From Leucobacter komagatae (lineage in GTDB: Bacteria > Actinomycetota > Actinomycetes > Actinomycetales > Microbacteriaceae), in contig NZ_JXSQ01000001.1 in the NCBI RefSeq assembly GCF_000834055.1, forward strand, positions 294,442 through 358,441: a DNA stretch of 64,000 nucleotides. Direction: 5' to 3'. A program made the position numbers and the translations under genes. Under the pieces are notes generated by a model. The model was given only the letters and a program-made list of their open reading frames with translations, was not told where the DNA came from and searched no databases. Of this stretch, positions 26,024-33,014 are shown in pieces. The number at the start of each line of letters is the position of its first letter. The stretch's first letter is position 1.

Positions 26024-27292
26024 TTGGTAGAATTGCGGCAGTCATGGAGGCCGCCGCCGCGAGCGCTGGCGGCCGATGCCGGGCTCAACGCCGCCAAACG
26101 AGATGGATCCGCTATCGCCCACGCACCGAGCCAAGAGGCCGCAGTCACCTGGACCGAGGATGGTCGCGCCGTAACCGCGGCCTGGCTCTCGGCGAATGAC
26201 CGCCCCGCGCCCAAAGCAGTAACCGTCGTCGACGATCGGCTCACCGCCGACCAGGCCGTGCGCTACGCGGCGCAGGGCACAGCGATGCTCTGGCGGGGCG
26301 ACTTCCACAACGCGAAGCAACTGCTCAGCGCGATCGACCGCCGCCTCGCGAAGGGAAGCAAGAAAAAGCCCGCTACTCGCGTCGGAGAAACACCCGCCGA
26401 GGAGTTCTACCGGATCCGCCAGGCTCGCGCCCAGCGCTCGCGCATGCTCTCGCTCGTGCTCGTGCCCCTCGAGCTCAGTTCCGGCCCGGGATCCGCCGTG
26501 CTGCCGCTGCCGCGTGCGCCGCGCGTCGGGGACGCCGTCGAGTTCGCGTTCGGCCAGCTTGCGGAAGGCGCTGGCGCGCTCGCCGCAGTGAGCCTGCAGG
26601 AGCTCACGGGTGTGCTCAGCGCGCACCAGTGGTTCCTCAACGGCGTTGATGTCCCGAGCCTCGGGGCAAAGATCCACCCGCACTACGGAACCTTCTTGCC
26701 GACCCGCCACGAGTACGTCGACCTTGTCGCGCAGGCGCCGCTGCCGAGTCTTGACCTCGCGTTCGACATTGGCGTCGGCACGGGCGTGCTGTCGGCGGTG
26801 CTCGCGAACCGCGGCGTGCAGCGCGTTATCGGCACTGATATTCATCAGCGCGCCGTCGACTGCGCGAGTGACAACTACGCGCGGCTCGGCATCGCCGACG
26901 TCGCGACCGCGCAGCTCGGCAGCATGTTTCCCGCTGGGCGCGCCCCGCTCATCGTCTGCAACCCGCCGTGGTTGCCTGGGAGCGCTGCGAGCACGCTCGA
27001 CGCCGCGGTCTATGACCCGGGCAGCAAGATGCTGCTGCAGTTCCTCCAAGGCCTGCCCGATCACCTCACCGACGATGGTGAGGGCTGGCTCGTACTCTCA
27101 GACCTCGCCGAGTTACTCGGGTTGCGCACGCGCGACATGCTGCTCGACGCGATCGCGCAGGCCGGGCTCGCCGTAGTGGATCGCCTCGACACCGTGCCAA
27201 CGCATCGCAGGGCGGGCGATACCGAAGACCTGCTCCACGCCGCCCGATCGCGCGAGGTCACCTCGCTGTGGCGGTTGCGGGTGGACACGTAG
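26024..27292 (+). CDS. Class I SAM-dependent methyltransferase
   Basis: A protein of about 422 residues. The C-terminal half is a Rossmann methyltransferase: motif I reads DIGVGTGVLSAVLANRG, motif II follows in GTDIHQRAVDCA, and the N6-adenine/N5-glutamine signature appears as NPPWLPG. The N-terminal domain includes GTAMLWRGDFHNAKQLL, seen in related actinobacterial methyltransferases. The target may be a base or a glutamine side chain, in the PrmC/RsmC style. The start is unresolved: the frame is open from 25988, but that part is repetitive. TTG at 26024 is a guess, and no Shine–Dalgarno sequence is visible. A -10-like TAGAAT overlaps the region. Confidence 0.82.
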   Translation: MVELRQSWRPPPRALAADAGLNAAKRDGSAIAHAPSQEAAVTWTEDGRAVTAAWLSANDRPAPKAVTVVDDRLTADQAVRYAAQGTAMLWRGDFHNAKQLLSAIDRRLAKGSKKKPATRVGETPAEEFYRIRQARAQRSRMLSLVLVPLELSSGPGSAVLPLPRAPRVGDAVEFAFGQLAEGAGALAAVSLQELTGVLSAHQWFLNGVDVPSLGAKIHPHYGTFLPTRHEYVDLVAQAPLPSLDLAFDIGVGTGVLSAVLANRGVQRVIGTDIHQRAVDCASDNYARLGIADVATAQLGSMFPAGRAPLIVCNPPWLPGSAASTLDAAVYDPGSKMLLQFLQGLPDHLTDDGEGWLVLSDLAELLGLRTRDMLLDAIAQAGLAVVDRLDTVPTHRRAGDTEDLLHAARSREVTSLWRLRVDT

Positions 27293-27330
27293 CACGCGGG
27301 CGCCGGTGTAGTGTTCGGGTGCCTGGTACC

Positions 27331-27364
27331 CGGTGCTCGGTGCTCGGTGCCTGTGCCCGGTGCC
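27331..27364 (+). repeat. Imperfect tandem repeat, 7-nt unit
   Basis: CGGTGCT, CGGTGCT and CGGTGCC in tandem, with a further CGGTGCC after a 6-nt gap. Confidence 0.5.
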
Positions 27365-27512
27365 TGTTATTCAGTCCCATCGGGGGAGTAGGGTCTGAAT
27401 CGCCCCTGCTGATTGGTGTTTGGGCGAGGCCGACAAGCCACACGAGGCGATAGCGCAGCACCACGGTCGCGTCCCCGAGTGAACCACACTGATTGGTGCG
27501 GGCGGGGATGTC

Positions 27513-27533
27513 GTGTTTGGTGTTTGGTGTTTG
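27513..27533 (+). repeat. Tandem repeat, 3 x 7 nt
   Basis: Three perfect GTGTTTG copies upstream of the lipoprotein gene. Confidence 0.55.
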
Positions 27534-27663
27534 CTCTGGCGTGCTGCGGTGGTGCCAAGGTGCGTCGAGGCAGCTGACGAGCGAACTCAACGAGAAGCAT
27601 GACAGCAGCACACATGTATAACAATTATGTCTCGCATGAATGCTTATGTGTCAGAATTCTCGC

Positions 27664-28245
27664 ATGATCAAGCGAATCCTTGCCGTTGCCGCCATGTCAC
27701 TATCACTGCTCGCGCTCGCAGGCTGCTCCGATTCTTCCCAGGATGAGGCCGATGCCGACACGGCGGCGGCCGAAACCACTGAAGCTGAAGCCTCAGATGG
27801 GGACGCAGGCTCTCCCGAAGGCACGCGAGCGGATCCGTTCCCGTTGGGAACTCCGATCATCGAGGGTGACTGGACCGTCACGGTCAACAGCGTCGCGCTC
27901 GCCGCTACCGAACAGATCTTGGCTGAGAATCCGTTCAATGACCCGCCTGAGGATGGGCAGGAGTACATCCTGGTGAACGCGACCATCACCTACGACGGCG
28001 ATGACCCTGACGGTAGCTTCGCCACGGCGATGTTCGAGTATGTGTCCACCGAGGGGAACACGATCAACACGTTCGATAATCTGGTCGTGGCTCCTGACTC
28101 GCTCGACGCGATGACGACACTCTACGCAGGCGGCTCGGTCACGGGCAACATAGCCTTCGCGGTACCTTCGGCGACGGCCGGCGACGGTGTAATCGCGGTC
28201 CGTGCTGAGGTGCTCTCTGACAAGGTCTACGTCGCCGTTCGCTAA
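27664..28245 (+). CDS. Lipoprotein with a DUF4352-like domain
   Basis: A 193-residue exported lipoprotein. The signal peptide MIKRILAVAAMSLSLLALAGC ends in the lipobox LAGC, with the lipidated Cys at residue 21. A 40-residue acidic linker (DEADADTAAAETTEAEAS) follows. The rest resembles DUF4352, an Ig-like fold: GDWTVTVNSVALAATEQ, then EYILVNATITYDG. Such lipoproteins are found at the outer face of the membrane with unknown ligands. The ATG at 27664 directly precedes the signal peptide; an upstream start at 27640 is unlikely. Convergent with the M23-like gene. Confidence 0.85.
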   Translation: MIKRILAVAAMSLSLLALAGCSDSSQDEADADTAAAETTEAEASDGDAGSPEGTRADPFPLGTPIIEGDWTVTVNSVALAATEQILAENPFNDPPEDGQEYILVNATITYDGDDPDGSFATAMFEYVSTEGNTINTFDNLVVAPDSLDAMTTLYAGGSVTGNIAFAVPSATAGDGVIAVRAEVLSDKVYVAVR

Positions 28246-28291
28246 GCATTTTCCCGGCTGAAGACGTTGCTGGGCCCTCGAAGTCCGGGGG

Positions 28292-29212
28292 TCAGCCTGG
28301 GGCCGCCACCATGTACTGCCCGGTGCCGGGGAGCGCGCTGTCGGGGAGCTCGGTGGCAAGGCGATCGGCCGCGCCAGCTCCGTTTTCCCCTGAGGCTTGG
28401 CCCTCGAGAGTAACCCCGGCGAACTCCATAGGTACGCCCTGCGCCGTCCAGAACGATGCCCGATCCATGAGCTGCGCGTGGACGTGCGGCTCGCTGCTGT
28501 TGCCCGAGTTGCCGCACGCGCCAATGGTCATGCCCGCGGTGACGCGGTCGCCCACGGATACCTCCACCGATCCCTGCTTGAGGTGCGCGACAGCCGCGTA
28601 GGCGCCGTCAGCGCCGCGGATGGTCACGTGGTTGCCGACAACGAGCCCAGTTCCTCCGAGCTGGCGGAGCATTCCCTCGATAGTGAGATACCAGAACGCG
28701 AGGGTATTCGAGCGGGCCCTGTGGTCTCGCCGCCAGTCCGATGCTCGCACGACAGTGCCATTGATCATCGCGTACACGGGTTGCCCGAAAGTGGAGTATT
28801 CATCAGGGGCGCGCATCGCGGTCTCGCCGAATGGGGGCGGTGTGGATCCGGCAGGTTCGTGGATCAAATCGATTGCGTATGCCTGGCCGAAGGCGCGCGT
28901 TCCGTGGCTTGGAACCTGCGTGGCCGGGCTGTTCAACGCAAACCACCTCCCGGCAACAGGCGAGCGCACAACTGTGCTGGGCGAGCGCAGTGCCTCGGGG
29001 ATCCGCTTCGGTACGAGGGAAGAGAGCACCATGGACAAGATCATCGCCAGGATCGCAGCGCCTACGATGATGGCCCACGAGCGGCTCGCCGATCGGGGGA
29101 GTGTGAACTGTAAGACGATGACGTTAACGAGGAGAACCGCCGCCGCGGCGGCGAACAGCAGCCCGCGGATGCGGTACAACGCGAGCACTACTGCCCGCAT
29201 AGTTGCACTCAT
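28292..29212 (-). CDS. Membrane-anchored M23/LytM-like peptidase domain protein
   Basis: A 306-residue protein with two N-terminal transmembrane helices (about residues 15–60), followed by an extracytoplasmic LytM-like domain. Metal-ligand motifs are visible as SHGTRAFGQAYAIDL and the C-terminal SEPHVHAQL, and a beta-rich core shows GNHVTIRGADGAY and VSVGDRVTAGMTIG. It may cleave peptidoglycan cross-links or be a regulatory LytM. The first His/Asp site is looser than in classical M23 enzymes, so activity is uncertain. ATG at 29212 overlaps the upstream HTH gene stop by four bases. Confidence 0.85.
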   Translation of the reverse strand: MSATMRAVVLALYRIRGLLFAAAAAVLLVNVIVLQFTLPRSASRSWAIIVGAAILAMILSMVLSSLVPKRIPEALRSPSTVVRSPVAGRWFALNSPATQVPSHGTRAFGQAYAIDLIHEPAGSTPPPFGETAMRAPDEYSTFGQPVYAMINGTVVRASDWRRDHRARSNTLAFWYLTIEGMLRQLGGTGLVVGNHVTIRGADGAYAAVAHLKQGSVEVSVGDRVTAGMTIGACGNSGNSSEPHVHAQLMDRASFWTAQGVPMEFAGVTLEGQASGENGAGAADRLATELPDSALPGTGQYMVAAPG

Positions 29213-29805
29213 CGTTGAGCCCCCAAGATGCTCGTGAGTAGGGGCACCATGCGGGCAACCGGCACCTCGTAGCTTCCGCGGCCGCTCTGTCGTACCCAAC
29301 CGGCCGCGACGAGCTGCCTGAGGTGGTGATGGAGCTGCCCGGTGGTGCCAAGAGACGCGATCTCGGCAAGTCCTGCGGTCGCGTGTACGCCTGACATGAT
29401 GTGCCGCATGAGCTCGAGCCGAACGGGGTGACCGAGCGCCGCGAAAGAAGCCGCGTACCCGGTCCAGTCCTCACCAAACATGTCGGCTGTGGCCGTCGCC
29501 TCCTGCCAGGCGACAGGTGAGCCGTCGGGAAGCGTGACCGAGCCGACGATCATCACGATGCCGTCTTCGGTCGTCGGGTGCTCTGCACGCTGCGCTTGCA
29601 GCCCCGTCAGCGCCCAGAAGTCGTCTTGGGTGACGTCTGTGGGCTTGGCCGAGGTAGTGGATCCACCGTCGACGCGGGCATGGTTTCGTGCGGTTTTGCG
29701 CTCGTTTCGCACCTCGGGGGCATCCGGGGACGAGCCCTCTAATCGGGCGACGCGCGCTTCGAGCGCCGTGAGTTCTTGCCTGAGCGCCGCGTCGGTATCT
29801 TGCAC
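29209..29805 (-). CDS. ArsR-like winged-helix transcriptional regulator
   Basis: A 198-residue protein. Residues 1–30 form a short coiled coil, a disordered segment follows, and a C-terminal winged helix occupies about residues 115–195. The winged helix reads SFAALGHPVRLELMRHIMSG, then TTGQLHHHLRQLVAAGWVRQ, matching the recognition helix of ArsR/HTH_20 repressors. It is coupled to the M23-like membrane peptidase by an ATGA overlap. The start is GTG at 29805, seven bases after TATTAT, probably leaderless. An imperfect palindrome lies just upstream of that -10. Confidence 0.85.
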   Translation of the reverse strand: MQDTDAALRQELTALEARVARLEGSSPDAPEVRNERKTARNHARVDGGSTTSAKPTDVTQDDFWALTGLQAQRAEHPTTEDGIVMIVGSVTLPDGSPVAWQEATATADMFGEDWTGYAASFAALGHPVRLELMRHIMSGVHATAGLAEIASLGTTGQLHHHLRQLVAAGWVRQSGRGSYEVPVARMVPLLTSILGAQR

Positions 29806-29817
29806 AACTCCGATAAT

Positions 29818-29837
29818 ACGTTAATCCAACTAAACGT
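29818..29837 (-). promoter_or_regulatory. Imperfect palindrome in the promoter of the HTH–M23 operon
   Basis: ACGTTAATCCAACTAAACGT has perfect outer arms ACGTT/AACGT. On the minus strand it lies directly upstream of the -10 box TATTAT (29813–29818), in the expected -35/-10 spacer. It is a candidate autoregulatory operator for the winged-helix protein. The remaining spacer to 30085 shows no gene, only short GC-rich repeats (CCCGAGGCTG twice near 29970). Confidence 0.4.
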
Positions 29838-30085
29838 ACAGGCGGATCTGGGTGAAAGATTTCTGCGGGCGCCGTGAGCGTTGTCGGGATCATCGTGCGG
29901 GCGCGGGGCGGGCGTAGGAGCGGCGGAGCGGCCAGAGGGGCTGGAAGCCAGGATCGCATGAGGCTGCCGAAGCCGCCCGAGGCTGCCCGAGGCTGCAGGG
30001 CAGCATGAGTACTCGGGTGCACTCGAGTGGCCGCGGGGAATGGTCGGTATTCGCTGTGGGTCTGGTGGTGTCGAAACAGTGTCAG

Positions 30086-30158
30086 TGCCCCCGGCTGGAC
30101 TCGAACCAGCGACCGACAGATTAGAAGGCTGTTGCTCTATCCACTGAGCTACGGAGGC
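30086..30158 (-). tRNA. tRNA-Arg (TCT)
   Basis: On the minus strand, acceptor GCCTCCG pairs with CGGGGGC (one G-T pair), D-arm AGCTCAGTGGATAGAGC, anticodon loop CTTCTAA with anticodon TCT, and T-arm GGTTCGAGTCC. Discriminator is A; CCA is not encoded. The base pair 31–39 closing the anticodon loop is a C-T mismatch. Confidence 0.95.
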
Positions 30159-30403
30159 GAACATATCGAGAGTACTACGCTCGCGGGTCCCTTGCGTGCC
30201 TCGCCCGCGTGTGGCCTAGATTGGTGCACACGAGAAGCGCTGTCTTGTACAAGCGGCCGGGACCAGGGTGGCGACCCCATCCCCCGAAACCTGAGTGCAA
30301 TCTACCTGCCGGGCCCAGAAAAATATCCAGGACAGTACGGGTGGGGGATAGGATTCTGATGGCTTGCCCACATCGGGCAGGTACGGAAACCCGAGGGGGA
30401 CAG

Positions 30404-30688
30404 GTGAGTGAGAGCGTCATAGTGCCCCCGGTGCTTTATCTCCCGATCGTTCCCGCGACGAACCAGGCGGGCGAAGAATTCGTTGTGCGACGGCTCTCGA
30501 ACGGCCGCTACGGAATTCTCGCGTATACCGCGCTCGACAGGCTCGCGAAGAGCTGCGGGGCCGAGCAGCCTTGGGTGCTGCTGCCCATTGAACAGCTCGA
30601 GCGAGTGAAAGAAGTACAACCCTTCGACGTGGTCGCGTTCGACCTTGACGTGCCAGAGACGCAGCGCAGCGCGGACCGGCTCCGATGA
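30404..30688 (+). CDS. SAV_915/SseB-like small protein
   Basis: A 94-residue soluble protein. The pattern VLYLPIVPA, then RYGILAYTALDRLAKSCGAEQPWVLLPIEQLE matches SAV_915/SseB N-terminal-like proteins, small alpha/beta domains common in actinobacteria beside WXG100-type genes. Function is unknown. The GTG start at 30404 has AGGGGGA just upstream, and TAGGAT (30349–30354) may be the -10 box. It is the first of four genes with overlapping or nearly overlapping ends. The stop overlaps the next ATG by four bases. Confidence 0.72.
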   Translation: MSESVIVPPVLYLPIVPATNQAGEEFVVRRLSNGRYGILAYTALDRLAKSCGAEQPWVLLPIEQLERVKEVQPFDVVAFDLDVPETQRSADRLR

Positions 30689-30981
30689 ACGAAATCTACG
30701 TCGATCGAGCAGGCATGGAGTTGCGGCTCAACACCCTGGTGGAGCGCGTCGACGCGGTCGACGCTGCGCTCCGCAAGATGCCCGCGATGCCCGACGGTGG
30801 GATCGCAAGTTCCATGATCTCGTTTATCGCCGGAGCCGGTGCCGAGGCAGCCGGCCTGGGGGCGAACACCGCGCGGCTGCTCAGTGCTGTCGCGAGTGAC
30901 GTCGTTGACGACCTCACCGCGACTGACACCCGCATCGCCGAGGAACTTCGCGAGATGGAGAAAGGCCTCGACGCTTCATGA
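30685..30981 (+). CDS. Small alpha-helical protein, WXG100/ESAT-6-like partner candidate
   Basis: A 98-residue, mostly helical protein with no signal peptide. It consists of a first helix (about 8–32), a central small-residue segment rich in Ala and Gly (SFIAGAGAEAAGLGANTARL), and a last amphipathic helix (about 65–95) ending in EEL-REMEKGL. Length and helix-turn-helix hairpin resemble ESAT-6-type proteins, but there is no WXG motif, so membership is tentative. It overlaps both neighbours by four bases. Confidence 0.65.
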   Translation: MNEIYVDRAGMELRLNTLVERVDAVDAALRKMPAMPDGGIASSMISFIAGAGAEAAGLGANTARLLSAVASDVVDDLTATDTRIAEELREMEKGLDAS

Positions 30982-32087
30982 GCATCGACCTGAACATCCC
31001 GGGCGATCCATCGGCGATCCACGCCCTTGCCGACTGGCTCTCGCAAACGAAGGATGCGCTCGTTGAGGTCGACCTCGAGCTCGCGTACATCGCCGGCGAC
31101 TCGCACCTGTACCTCGGCGGCGAGGCGGGGAACGCGTTTCACGAGGCCGCGGGAACCGTGCGCGACAGAATCAACCCCGTCAGCCCGTATCTTGGCTCCG
31201 CTGCCGAGGTCTTCCACGCCTATGCCCACCGACTCGAGCGGGGAGTTAGGGACTTCGACTCCTACCTGGCTCAGTGCCGCGAGCAGGGGCTGCCCGTGTA
31301 TGGCAAAGTCGTTATGCGCCCGACGTCGAGCGCTCAGGTGTGTGCCCAGCCGGGTGTCGACGCCGAATGGGATCTCTTCATGTCGCGCTCGCGCACGTAC
31401 ACTGACCTGTCTGAGCGGGTCGGCAAGTGGTGGGGTGAGCTCGAAGCGTGGATCGCGGAGCATATGACGCCGCTGCTCGCCGACATTGACAAGTTTGCGC
31501 CGCTCAACGCGGCGTTCAACGGGCTTGCGCAAGACAACGACGATATCGTCGCCCATACGTTCACGGGAACGGATCTGCTGACGCAGGATCAGCTCACGAA
31601 GTGGCGAGAGCACGCGCAGACGCTGCAGGACGACGCGGACAAGTTTCAGAAGGGCCTGCGGTCGAACAACCCTGCGGTGAAAGCCGCGGCTGAGGAAGCG
31701 AATCCGCGTGCCATGCGGCAGGCAGTCAACGGTATCGTCGACGACATTCACAGCGTCAGCAAGGCTGGGAAGCTCATTCCCGTTGCCGGAAAAGTCATCG
31801 AGATCGTGACTGCTGCCGGCGCGATCGCCGACGGCGAGTCGGGATCGTCGGTGCTCGTTGAAGCTTTCGCCGGCGCAGGGGGCGGGGCCGCGGTCGGCGG
31901 CACGATTGCGGCGTTTGGTGGGCCCGTCGGGTGGGTAATTGGTGGCGTGGTTGTCGGAGGCGTCGCGATCGGGGCTGGTGCCCGATGGGGCTGGGAATCC
32001 GCGGTGCCGATCAACACCCGGGAGGCGATCGACGGATGGCTATACGACGGGACTTCGCTCTGGCAGGGCCCGCAGCTCGCGAAGTAG
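30978..32087 (+). CDS. WXG100-like protein with C-terminal glycine-zipper membrane domain
   Basis: A 369-residue protein. Residues 1–100 resemble a WXG100 domain: GDPSAIHALADWLSQTKDAL, then a YLGGEAGNAFHEA turn replacing the W-x-G, and a second helix. Residues about 120–270 are a helical middle region. Residues about 290–335 are highly hydrophobic with glycine zippers (AGGGAAVGGTIAAFGG, VVVGGVAIGAG). The final 30 residues are hydrophilic. The arrangement resembles T7SS-secreted polymorphic toxins with membrane-active tails, but no known toxin domain is recognised. ATG overlaps the previous stop by four bases. Confidence 0.72.
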   Translation: MSIDLNIPGDPSAIHALADWLSQTKDALVEVDLELAYIAGDSHLYLGGEAGNAFHEAAGTVRDRINPVSPYLGSAAEVFHAYAHRLERGVRDFDSYLAQCREQGLPVYGKVVMRPTSSAQVCAQPGVDAEWDLFMSRSRTYTDLSERVGKWWGELEAWIAEHMTPLLADIDKFAPLNAAFNGLAQDNDDIVAHTFTGTDLLTQDQLTKWREHAQTLQDDADKFQKGLRSNNPAVKAAAEEANPRAMRQAVNGIVDDIHSVSKAGKLIPVAGKVIEIVTAAGAIADGESGSSVLVEAFAGAGGGAAVGGTIAAFGGPVGWVIGGVVVGGVAIGAGARWGWESAVPINTREAIDGWLYDGTSLWQGPQLAK

Positions 32088-32095
32088 GGACAAAG

Positions 32096-32869
32096 ATGAC
32101 TGACTCAAGCGCGCAGAGCGTGCTGCTCCGGCCCAACATCCCCACGGGGGGCAGGCCGATCCTGCCCAAAGCGAGGCAGCTCGGCCCGGCGATGCTCGGA
32201 CTCAGTGTCGTGCCGGCAATCGCAATCATCATTGCCCTAGTCGACTCGCGGGTGGGCTTCAAGCTGCTGATGGCGAGCCTCGCCGTGACGATGCTCGTGC
32301 TCATTCTTGCCCTGTTCTTCCGCGTCAAAGCGCTGCAACCGGGGGCGGTGCGCATTGCCGCTGCGGGCGGACTCCGCTTCATCCCGCCGAAAACTCATCG
32401 CGCGACCTTGGTCGCCGTGCCGCTCTCGCTACTGCTCCCGGTGGTCGTCCTCCTCCTGATCCGCGCACTCGACCTTCCCACTCAGGCCAGTTCCTCGCGG
32501 CTCATGGCTGCGTTGCCCATTGTGTTCGTGGCTGTGTCGCTCGGTTCGCTCGCCGTCGTGGCTTGGTCGATGCGGATCCCGGCTGGCCTCCAACTCGCCG
32601 CAGACGGGCTGCATGGGGTCCGCGGAGGCAAGCTCATCAACCTCAGCTGGGCCGACATCGTGAGCGCCGCACCAGCGGGGGTTCACGGCCCGCGGCTCAT
32701 GGTGATGACGCGCTCCGGTGGTGCGTTCGTCATTGACGGGAACCACCTTGGATCCGACCCCGCGATTGTCGCGAGGGTGATCGAGTTCTACTGCGCGCAC
32801 CCTGCCCGCAGGGATGATCTTGCGGACGGCAACGGAGCGATCCGTGCGGTCGAGGCTGCGGCTCGCTAG
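32096..32869 (+). CDS. Four-helix membrane protein with PH-like C-terminus, candidate immunity protein
   Basis: A 257-residue integral membrane protein. Four hydrophobic segments lie at about residues 25–47, 52–75, 105–125 and 135–155. A C-terminal cytoplasmic domain of about 95 residues reads LQLAADGLHGVRGG, LINLSWADIVSAA, LMVMTRSGGAFVIDG, which looks like a bacterial PH fold. It follows the glycine-zipper protein by eight bases with AGGGA before the ATG. Membrane immunity proteins are common next to pore-forming toxins, so immunity is a reasonable hypothesis but not shown. Confidence 0.7.
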   Translation: MTDSSAQSVLLRPNIPTGGRPILPKARQLGPAMLGLSVVPAIAIIIALVDSRVGFKLLMASLAVTMLVLILALFFRVKALQPGAVRIAAAGGLRFIPPKTHRATLVAVPLSLLLPVVVLLLIRALDLPTQASSSRLMAALPIVFVAVSLGSLAVVAWSMRIPAGLQLAADGLHGVRGGKLINLSWADIVSAAPAGVHGPRLMVMTRSGGAFVIDGNHLGSDPAIVARVIEFYCAHPARRDDLADGNGAIRAVEAAAR

Positions 32870-33014
32870 CTCGCTGGCACGCGGCGAGCAGGCTTCGTGA
32901 GCTGCAGGCCCGTGGGAGCTGAGCTCGACTGGCAAGCGGGTTAAGTGACAAAAGTTACGCCATATCACTACTGCTGAAGCCATAAATGTCGGTGGTCCGT
33001 GGTGGAATTCAGAC

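Larger units (their letters stand above)
27293..27663. other. 371-base intergenic region rich in short repeats
   Basis: No convincing gene on either strand. It contains CGGTGCT/CGGTGCC repeats (27331–27364), three GTGTTTG copies (27513–27533) and CTGATTGGTG twice about 80 bases apart. The last 60 bases are AT-rich (TATAACAATTAT near 27616) and probably hold the promoter of the lipoprotein gene. Confidence 0.5.

Noticed and set aside
27258..27611. Minus-strand open frame of 117 codons in the repeat-rich spacer
   Set aside because: Low complexity, Arg/Thr/Pro-rich composition and overlap with the methyltransferase end indicate a non-coding frame.
30404..32869. Complete type VII secretion locus
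   Set aside because: No EccC-type ATPase, EccD, mycosin or other T7SS core gene is present; only WXG100-like and associated proteins are seen.
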